Assembly (NCBI RefSeq): GCF_052324685.1
Contig: NC_135225.1
Span: 6,139,758 to 6,203,757, forward strand
Direction: 5' to 3'
From: Brachyhypopomus gauderio
Taxonomy: Eukaryota; Chordata; Actinopteri; Gymnotiformes; Hypopomidae
DNA: 64,000 nucleotides
Shown here: positions 44,639 to 64,000 of the stretch, piece by piece
Layout of the letters: every line of letters begins with the position of its first letter
Position numbering within the stretch: position 1 is the stretch's first letter
Notes under the pieces: model-generated
Database searches by the model: none
The model's input: the letters and a program-made list of their open reading frames with translations, nothing else
What the model was told of the DNA's origin: nothing
Made by a program: the position numbers and the translations under genes

Positions 44639-45740
44639 ACACCGTATGCATATAGGTTATATACAGATGGGTACAAAATCAGTTATAATAAATTACATTA
44701 TGGAGTGAATCAGATCTGTAGATGCAATGTCAGTTTAACATCAATATATAATACTACAACTCCATCTCATTATGACCAAAATCCAGAGGTAACTACTCTC
44801 TCTGTGCTCACGGGATTTATGTGTATCCTTGTTTAATGTGTTCCTCCATTCACTAGTCACTCTGCAGACATAGCTTCAGGATCACCTGCATTAGTTCCTG
44901 GAAAATGGTATCATTGAATATAGTAAAAGGAGGTTCAGGAATTGATATGGAAATGCAGGGGCACAGTAGCCCAAGGCAGGTTATGAATGTGCATTGGGCT
45001 AAATATCATGAGCTTTGTTAACTGCCCAGACCCATTCATCTTTGGTGAATCTGAAATGCCTGTTTTATCAGATTCATTCGGTTCTGAAAATAAATGGAAG
45101 ACTGAAGGTGCACATTGTGCCTTTAATTAGTGTAGCTTTTTGAGAACATTTCTATGCTTATGAAAGGAGGAGGTCTAAACATGGTTTTGTTTGAAGTCCA
45201 AACCCTGCATTATCCTACGCCTTTTGATATACAAATGTCATACGAGATGATTGACAGCTGTATTTGTGGTTCCATATTGTTTTCTCTGGTGAGCATGTGA
45301 TTTGTCAGTTTGACACTGATGTTGATATCACCATTACACACAAAGTGAGCATGTGTAGCAGGATTGTTATAACCTTTAAAATAAATGCTGATACTAACAT
45401 CTTGTGTTATTGAATTTCTTTTGGACATTAATTACATTATAGTAATTTAGTGAAACTATCATGCAATTGAGATTTAAAAATGAAATTATATAAACAAATA
45501 CAAAAAGGCAACTAAATGCAATAAATATTGTGCAATTAAATATGATTACCCATTAAAATGTCAAATTTTAATAGGTTTGAGTTTAATGAATTCAAATTTA
45601 ATTGTCACACTGTTGATTGCAACAAAACATTTGACACTGAACATAGAGTAAATTAGCAAACAAATTTTTTATGACACCAAATGAAATTACCATTCAAGTT
45701 TAATTTAATTCCAAGTTAACATTAAAAATTTACTACATCA

Positions 45741-46144
45741 CGTATCTTTTCTCCGAGGTTCACCTGGAGAGTAACATTGCAGTCGGAGCCTACAATACCA
45801 GCATCACTGCTCCGACACGGAATGAAAGCCTGGCGTTCATCAACAGACATTTACAGTGACAATATCAAAACCCAGAACTTAGTCTGATTGTGTGATTTGT
45901 GTGTGACTTGTGTATTTGTCTGTATTTTGTGTAATTTGTGTGTTAACGGGCCGCCCAATGGAGGATGTGTTCCCTTTTGAGTCTTGGTTCTCCCGAGGTT
46001 TCTTCCTATTCCCCACCCTATAGGGAGTTTTTCCTCGCCACTATCGCCTTTGGCTTGCTCATTAGGGTTCTGGACCCATAGTATTGTTAACCTTTTAAAT
46101 CCTGTAAAGCGCTTTGTGACAACATTTGTTGTGAAAAGCGCTAT
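45741..46144 (+). repeat. Dispersed fish repeat (probable L2-like LINE/SINE 3' segment)
   Basis: It contains GAGTTTTTCCTCGCCACTAT, GGCTTGCTCATTAGGG and a terminal TTGTGACAACATTTGTTGTG followed by AAAAGCGCTATA, a combination I associate with an abundant dispersed fish repeat. It directly abuts the 46.1-kb minisatellite. Family assignment is from recollection, not a search. Confidence 0.55.
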
Positions 46145-46466
46145 AGGTGGGGGTTGGTGGAGGGTATCATGAGAGGCAGGTGATGTTCCTACTCATCTTC
46201 CAGGTGGGGGGGTATCCTGAGAGGCAGGTGATGATCCTACCTATTTTCCAGGTGGGTGGTGGTGGTGGTATCATGAGAGGCAGTTGATGTTCCTACCCAG
46301 GTGGGGGGTAGTGGGGGGAAATCATGAGAGACAGGTGATGTTCCTACCCATCTTCCAGGTGGGTGGGGGTGGTGGGGGGTATCATGAGAGACAGGTGAAG
46401 TTCCTACCCAGGTGGGTGGTGGTGGTGGTATCATGAGAGGTAGGTGATGTTCCTACCCATCTTCCT
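46145..46466. repeat. About 55-60-bp minisatellite built on an ogdhl exon fragment
   Basis: Six imperfect units consist of GGTGGTGGTGGTATCATGAG-like sequence plus GAGGCAGGTGATGTTCCTAC and, in some units, CCATCTTCCA. Read on the minus strand, each unit contains the GTAGGAACATCACCTGCCTC stretch that is the end of the ogdhl MYHEQLKRKMGRNIT relic at 46440-46528. Confidence 0.85.
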
Positions 46467-48237
46467 CTTGAGCTGCTCGTGGTACATACACAGTCAGTCC
46501 TTCATGTCTCCTGAGCCCCGAGGAGGAAGCTTGTATGCATCTGTAATTCGCACCTGCTACATTCAGCAATGTTCAGTCTTACACCCCACCTCGTCTGCAG
46601 CATCAAGCTCTGGATCACATTGGATTTTGTTTAATCTGTATATTCTTAGTAAAGCTGTGGAAACATGTCCACTACTAAAAAACAATTGTTTTTGTTTAGT
46701 TTTAAACAGTTCTGTTAATTCAGCAAACACCGACCATGTTTAGTATGGTAGCCCTGCCAACAGTGTCCTCTCTTTTGGTAAACTTCATGATACCTGGAGC
46801 CTCAAACTTGTGCCAGACTCATTAACACTGCCCCTTATTGTTGATAAACATGAATTTCACTCCAATATGTCCCCCAGGATGGTGTCTGCAATGTTCAGTA
46901 TGCACACATACAACATATATGTAGCCAAAATGTGTTTGGGTTTCAAGCAGAGAAACTGCTAAACTTAGATATTAGGAGATATAATCAAGGGGAAAAGCAC
47001 ACTCATGTAGGGAAAATAAACATTCCTCACAGTTCCCATTTGTCTCATTGATGGCCAAAAAACAGCCTATCTACACCTCTAACCCCTAGACTACTGATAA
47101 TCGTGGATTGAAATGACATGGAAAAAACATGGTTACAAAACATGCGAGAAGCCAAGAGATTTGCCAGCCTCAAAATGGAACACACGGAAAGAATTCAAAT
47201 GTGTATAAATGAAATCAAATGATTGGGGACGTACAGCGATTTTCATCAAGCTGTTCTTCGCTACACAGAAAGGTTGCATCCGATCCTGCTGATAAGGTCT
47301 ATGGGTACGGCTGGGCACGCTCAGCAGGGCTGTACTCAAGACGAGAGAGGCGCATGAAATGAAATTAAAGCCCCGATGCAGATGAAGATTCCCTAGAATA
47401 TAGGGTTATATCAGATGACTACAACTATAGTCCACGGCTCTGATACCTTTCCTAAACTATGTGGTGACTCCTTGAAATCAATATGGGCAAATATGATCTG
47501 GCACGGAGGGTGTATGAAGGGGAAAATGTGAGTTTTGAGGAGTCTTTCTGTTGTAAGAACATGTCCTGCATCTCTGTTTTCGCGGCACTAAAAAAATATG
47601 GCATGACACGAGTAAATGGTGAGATTTATTGCCCTTTGCCCCAGACAGCATTACCTGACTTTGTGCTTCATTTCCTACACAGGAGCCTCTGTCACCGTCT
47701 CAGACTGTGGACACAGTACCAACCCAACAGTCTCATGGCCAAGTTACAAGACTGAGCTACTGAAAATCTCACTCTCTCTCTCCGGTCAGCCCATGGTACC
47801 GCTTCCTATTACTGAACCCTGTATATAAGGGTGCCCCATTCACCATGTGATAGTTCAAACAAGCAAACACAGCCACAGCTCACATTTGTTGACTATTTGC
47901 TTGCGTTAAGAGAATATCAATAGCCCGTTAGTATAATTAGCTTTTTACCAGTCAGTGCTCAAGTTCTAAATGGGGTTTTCATTAAGGAATCTCCACTGAG
48001 TTTGCAACCCTCTCAAGCCTTATCTGAGTTCACTGTGAAACGTCTGTGTTATTCAAAATGATGTTCAAATGTACATTACTTTAGTTGAAGTCCCAGCCAA
48101 ATAAGGTGCCTAACTTTCTAACCATATCGGATTCTTTATTTATAGAAACCATAATATAAAAAATGAAGCAGACATTGCCCACTGACCTTAAAAGTAATGA
48201 AAATACAAGCACACATATATACACACAGTGTATATTG

Positions 48238-48248
<11 letters not shown>

Positions 48249-48310
<62 letters not shown>
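48249..48310. repeat. (GT)n microsatellite
   Basis: About 31 GT repeats preceded by a short TA run. Frames across it encode only Cys-Val or Thr-His repeats. Confidence 0.95.
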
Positions 48311-48313
<3 letters not shown>

Positions 48314-49895
48314 GAGAGAGAGGGAGATGGAGAGAAAAAAACATTGTAGTGAATTACGTAAAAGGATGTTTCAGACAGAGATCCTTCATCCTCATGTATG
48401 TTACCTAAGAAAAGCCCTCGCCTCTCCTGTTCCCAATCACCAGAATTCTGAACACCTGTGCACCTCATTTCTTCCTCCCCATGTCTTGTTCTGTTTTCCT
48501 GATTCAGGCTCTAATGTGTCTGCCTCTGATGCACTTTGCTCCTAACGCCAGCCATCGTCCAAGTGTAGACCGCCAAGTCCATGTTTCGAGCTATTACTGC
48601 CAGTAATCTGCTGCTCTTAACATCTCTTTGCCTTTTTTCGCAGCTCAATGACATGTCACTCATCTAAACCAAGAAATATTTCTTGCAAAATTAACGAACT
48701 ATTCACACAGCCCTGTAGCTCACACTTCAATGCTAAAAAACTGAGAGAGAACTAACAAAACTAACAAAACTTCAATGACACATTGCACAAAAAGACTGCA
48801 CAAAGAGGACATCAGTGTTATATTTTTATCAAACAGTCCCCAACATTGTGCCTACACTACAGTGAAGGGTCTCCTGTTTGCAAGGGACACAAAATAATGA
48901 ATTCTTAAGGAACTGAGACACCAAATCAGCACCCATGATAGTAGCACTCTTCTTTTAGGAGGAGAGGGTTCTTACGTCCTAAGGGAGTAAGAAAATAAAC
49001 TATTCACAAATAGGGAGGTACAGTAGTTGAACAACTACAAAAACTACAATCGCTGTTAGATACATGAATAACAAATTAGGAGATTAGTCAATATTTTACC
49101 AAGATCGTCAATGGCTGTCATCAAATCTGAGGGTACAAAAGAATCCACATCAGCCTCAAGGTGATCGGTCCAGACGGGCCACGCGATGCATACAGATCTG
49201 TGGAGGAAAAACACACCCACCACAAACAAACAAAAACACACCCCCATACACTCAAATAATAGATTTATTAAAAAGCAAGATTTTATAAATCCTCAGACAC
49301 TTTGTCTAATTATTATTGTAAGGAAACACTTAGAATTAACAGCTTTTTATTGTCTTTTTTTTCATTATTTTATTTTCAAAAGGAAATTGCATGAATGGCT
49401 TTGAATAAATCATAATACTGCCACACAAATTAAGGACCTAACACAATTGTTTCTTTGTAAGGTGATGCTCTCAAACCGTAGGCTCATAAACATTTCTTCA
49501 ACTCACATATGTTCTAATTATTGCATAATCTAATGAGATGAGTTTTTATAGGTTCTTATAATGCTACACTCAAGCAGGACAAAATAATCTGAAACCAAGG
49601 CTGTTCCAAGGTTTTACCATTACTGGAGGTCTGGGCCACTATGCCTGGCAGTCTGGGATAAGGGTGTGGGCAGTGAACCTCTTCCGCACAGCTGGAGCGG
49701 AGGGCTGCCAGTGGCTGAGAGGCCCCAGGAGAGGCGCCTTGGTTGGGGTTAACTGCTTGTTTTCTTGGTACTGCATGCTCTGCATCCACAGCCTGCTTCC
49801 TCTCAGGACACTGGTGATCGAAACTCGTATCCGTTCAGCCTGATAGACTTCAAAACACTTTTTTTTTAAGCCTGCTGTATCAGTTATAACGTATA

Positions 49896-50936
49896 CACTC
49901 ACCGACCACTATTAGGTACGCCTGTCCAACTGCTCATTAACGCAAATGTCAAATCAGCCAATCACATGGCAGCAACTCAATGCATTTAGACATGCAGATA
50001 TGGCCAAGATTATCTGCTGCATTTCACACCGAGCATCAGAATGAAGAATGGTGATTGAACATGGCATGGTCGTTGGTCTGAGTATTCCAGAAACTGCTGA
50101 TCATCTGGGATTTTCATGCACAACCATCTCTAGGGTTTACAGAGATTGGTCCAAAAAAGAAAATATCCAGTGAGCGGCAGTTCTGTGGGCGCAAATGCCT
50201 TGTTGATGCCAGAAGTCAGAGGAGAATGGCCAGACTGGTTCGAGCTGATAGAATGGCAACAGTAAGAAGATCACACTGGGTGCCACTCCTGTCAGTTAAT
50301 AACAGGAAACTGAGGCTACAATTCACACAGGCTGACCAAAAATCGACAAGATTGGAAAACGTTGCCTGGTCTGATGAGTCTCGATTTCTGCTGTGACATT
50401 CAGATGGTAGGGTCAGAATTTGGCATGAAAAGTATGGATCCATCCTGCCTTGTATCAACGGTTCAGGCTGGTGGTGGTATTTTCCTGGCACAATTAGTAC
50501 CAATTGAGCATCATGTCAACGCCACAGCCTACCTGAGTATTCTAGCTGACCACGTCGATCCCTTTATGACCACAGTGTACCCATCTTCTAATGGCTACTT
50601 CCAGCAGAATAACACGTCATGTCATAAAGCACAAATCATCTCAGACTGGTTTCCTGAACACAGCGATGAGTTCAAATGGCCTCCACAGTCACCAGATCTC
50701 AATCCAATAGAGCACCTTTGGGATGTGGTGGAACGGGAGATTCGCATCATGGATGTGCAGCTGACAAATCTGCAGCAACTGTGTGATGCTATCATGTTAA
50801 TATGGACCAGACTCTCTGAGGAATGTTTCCAGTACCTTGTTGAATCTATGCCACAACGGATTAAGGCAGTTCCGAAGGCAAAAGGGGGTTCACCCCGGTA
50901 TTACCAAGGTGTACTTAATAAAGTGGCCGGTGAGTG
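49896..50936 (+). mobile_element. Degenerate Tc1/mariner element
   Basis: The ends are inverted repeats: CACTCACCGACCACTATTAG on the left and the complement of CACTCACCGGCCACTTTATT on the right, flanked by TA. The plus strand carries a decayed transposase spread over several frames from about 50040 to 50900. The best frame (50362-50958) has AGGGIFLAQLVPIEHHVNA, a GYFQQNNTSCHKAQ segment in which the second catalytic Asp is Asn (QQNN instead of QQDN), and [18 protein letters not shown] with the third acidic residue. It is a different family and older than the copy at 6811. Confidence 0.88.
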
Positions 50937-53460
50937 TACATCTAACAAAGTAGGCTAAAAGTCAGGAAAATAACAATAAAAATAGCTTTCTTTGTAACTC
51001 ATCAGAGTGGTCATTTTGAACATTAATCAGATCTACAGCTTACTTAAACTGGTCATCGTTACCCAGCATTCATTCACTGAGGCAAAACAACAGTCCCTCA
51101 CTGCTACGACTAAGTTGACCGATTCAAATGGCACTAACTTATGGGCAGTCCCAATAGTTTATCAATGGTCGATTTGGTTTACAACATACCACAGTGCATT
51201 CTGCTAGGCAAGTTATGTTTTAAAGGTGATTACTTTATCACTCTCCGGTAAAAGTCACCGTAGAAGGTAGTGTGAAGAATAAACGTCCATTTTAGCACCG
51301 CATTCGAGCACAGATCAGTCAGTTGATTCTCAGTTGCGCTAATTTCTGTCCTTAATGCACCAAAGGAAATCTACAATCACACTTGTGGTATGGAAGTTGT
51401 AATAAAAACCATAACAGGGTATATAACATTATGTATATGTGTGTGTGTGAGAGAATATCTTTCCTCCTTTAGACTTTCAATTCAATTAACAGTCTATTCA
51501 TTCCTTATTGACGTCAAGGATCTGAAGGTCCATAACTAAAGAAAGTAAGTAAGCAGGCAAGGTCAGGCAATTATGACTGAAAATGCCATTTTGGTGCTCG
51601 GACTCTAGATTCTTGACAAAGATGGAGCTTGGAGCCTCCTGTTTCTGGCATCTTATTAAAGCATTCATTGTAAAATGTCCCGCTGGCAATGCCGAACACA
51701 CAGCTTTGTGAAATTGCCACCTTTTGGCATAATCACTCCACTACAGGCAAATAGTGAAGTTCTTGTTCTCAATGTCACCAGTCCTCTGGTTTCAGAAGAG
51801 GTACAGCTTCCTTAATGCGTTTCTCTGACATTTAACATTTAAATTCCAATTACAATTCGACCCTCTGATGGCTTCACTATTCAACACTGATAAAAATGTA
51901 AATGTATCCTCTCTGAAATGTTTGTATATTGAAACAACAAAAACAGGAGGAAAAGGGGTTGTTGAATGTTATATAGGTTGTTGAATGTTATGCCAACAAA
52001 ACTGCTCATTGATTTCAAGAGATTATTACTGCCAGGTCCACTCAGTGGATAATTAATGCCAATTAGAAATAACTGTGCCAATGACAAATGGCAGATAACT
52101 GCTCAATGATCAGGTCAACAGCTAGGAGGAACAGGCCACAATTTAAGGGTGAGACCATAATAACAGGCAGCGTAGAGCATAATGCATCCTGCTGTTGACT
52201 GACAGTGATGAATGAGTTGTCAAATACTCATTGGTACTTTCCTTAGCTGTACTAGACATCTCGCAATGTAAACGCAATGTAAAACCTATGACGATTGCAT
52301 TATTTGTTAGCATGATTACACTCCTATGTAATAACTACTAAAAATTACTCTCTTTTAAAAACTACTATATATTACATAAAGGGAAAATAATGTTACAGCT
52401 AAATACTATTAATTTTCTCAAGGACTACTGGCTGTGGCGTAAATTTACTGTATATAATCCTACGGTGCCTTCTTTGACAGGACAGTATACATCAAGACAC
52501 AGATGAAAAATTGATCGGTGTATGTAAATCTTCAGGCTTAGTTAATTCTGGTTAATGCTGGAACTAAAAACAAAGCATCTATAAATATGATAGCTGAAAG
52601 TGTCTGTTTTTGGTAATCCATGCAGGTCAACTCAAAGCCACTTATGGCTCAGTGTTTGGTGTAATCACACATCCGAAGGGTTAAAAAAAAAGAAAAAAAA
52701 AGCTGGAAAGTGTTTTCAATCAGCCATTTAATTTTCAATAATAAAGACTACAACAAAAAATCACCACCTTTAAATAGATTTGTGAATAATAATAAAAAAA
52801 ACACCTGTAGAAATATTATGCATAATAAATTGCTTAAAAGTTACATGCTGAAATCAAAATGGGAACAGTTCAATATGGGAACAATATTTTAGTAATATTT
52901 TTGTTTGTTTCAAAGGGAAAACTACTTTTAGAACCATTACAGGATCATCATTTAATATTACAATATTTTCTAGAACATGGAAAGAGTTTCTTTTTAACTG
53001 AAAACTCAATTACAATACTTTTTCAATCCCATTATGGCAAAATCATGATTTAGAGCAAGATATTTTCATGATCATGTGTGATAAGGAAAATCAGCATGTA
53101 TTTAAAGAATGTCATGCATCGAGTGTAACACAGATCTATATACTGTACTAAGTTTGCCAGAGCCCTGCTAACATTCAATTCAAGACTAATGTCTTGGTCA
53201 CTCAAACAAACTGAACAATTCAAGACCATGCAGAACATTTGGCCACAAGTGTCTGATAAATGGGCAAACGCAAAAAACCCAGCAACCAGGATTACTATTG
53301 CTATATTCTCAGGCCAGATACAGCATGACTTGAGACATACTTGCCAGCTGAAGGCAAACAATACTTCAATATAATCAGACCTCAAAAGGTACCCCAAAAG
53401 ATTTCTTGCTCATTAAGAAGAAAAGACATATGAGATATGTGAGCCTATGACGGACCAGTA
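50937..53460. other. Intergenic between the Tc1 element and the parg 3' end
   Basis: AT-rich DNA with no recognised exon or repeat. It would also be where 5' exons of ogdhl were expected; none was seen. The parg 3' UTR must occupy the right part. Confidence 0.5.

Positions 53461-64000
<10,540 letters not shown>

Larger units (their letters stand above)
37891..49197 (-). pseudogene. ogdhl: Decayed OGDHL (2-oxoglutarate dehydrogenase-like) pseudogene
   Basis: Collinear exon relics of the E1-type dehydrogenase run N- to C-terminal on the minus strand. 49197-49100: ICMHRVARLD, then a 5-nt deletion, then EADVDSFVPSDLMTAIDDL, with acceptor and donor kept. About 46660-46590: DPELDAADE. 46528-46440: GSGDMKD, stop, LCMYHEQLKRKMGRNIT. 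About 43905-43790: DPKRM...V. About 42880-42540: QTVDWALEENIAFGSLL and RIHVTLCGQEV, then a shifted NVPQRHSC...VCQSMTEF. 40591-40517: stop then GPEHSSAHPEYFLHMSKDD. About 39815-39726: LYDCTRIMVSCSTPAIYFHY. About 38960-38880: IFCTVKVYYKKARKKHLKLE. 38182 downward: YIGPDCAAAPATG...HLAELERVLDT, then an aberrant open tail to 37891. Stops, frameshifts and missing exons mean no functional protein. The position between c10orf53 and parg matches tetrapod OGDHL. 5' exons before the 49.1-kb relic were not found. Confidence 0.85.

Noticed and set aside
47483-47755. 90-aa ORF MGKYDLARRVYEG...
   Set aside because: No recognisable domain. It sits within the ogdhl relic interval in opposite orientation and is likely random.

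Overview
The window is vertebrate nuclear DNA, most likely from a ray-finned (teleost) fish. It has spliced GT-AG genes with compact introns, Tc1/mariner and hAT elements, tRNA-derived SINEs, many (CA)n and (TA)n microsatellites, and proteins that look like teleost orthologues. Splice coordinates are my manual reading; reading phases were checked to join in frame across every exon of the intact genes.

Layout. 0-5 kb is repeat-rich: an A-rich/AAT tract, a 41-bp minisatellite and a broken Ty3/gypsy-type retroelement. 5.16-11.3 kb (+) is a complete seven-exon RGR opsin gene with a Tc1 transposon in intron 2. 11.3-16 kb is intergenic. 16-29.6 kb (+) is the cholinergic gene locus: the single-exon vesicular acetylcholine transporter (slc18a3, 17384-18925) lies upstream of the first coding exon of choline acetyltransferase (chat, 14 coding exons, 20920-29636). 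This is the conserved nested arrangement that lets one regulatory region drive both synthesis and vesicular loading of acetylcholine. A split REST/RE1-like site lies about 1.4 kb upstream.

31.6-37.0 kb (+) carries two near-identical copies of a C10orf53/UPF0728 gene. They result from a tandem duplication of about 10.2 kb (23408-33589 copied to 33590-37528). The second copy lost about 5.2 kb of chat, leaving a chimeric chat exon with a short templated insertion at the scar. A 1.0-kb hAT element with an 8-bp target duplication is present only in the first copy. An assembly-level false duplication of two haplotypes must be excluded.

37.9-49.2 kb (-) at first looks like a gene desert but contains collinear, decayed exons of OGDHL (2-oxoglutarate dehydrogenase-like), at the position OGDHL holds in tetrapod synteny (CHAT - C10orf53 - OGDHL - PARG). 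In-frame stops, a 5-nt frameshifting deletion and lost residues show it is a pseudogene. One decayed exon has been amplified into a minisatellite. 49.9-50.9 kb is a second, degenerate Tc1 element. 53.46-62.6 kb (-) holds the nine 3' exons of PARG (poly(ADP-ribose) glycohydrolase), whose 5' part lies beyond the right edge. Its introns carry a 43-bp minisatellite, a CpG-rich block and an inverted partial copy of one of its own exons.

The most notable items are the decayed ogdhl, the duplication with its chimeric chat exon, and the hAT element with its matching empty site.
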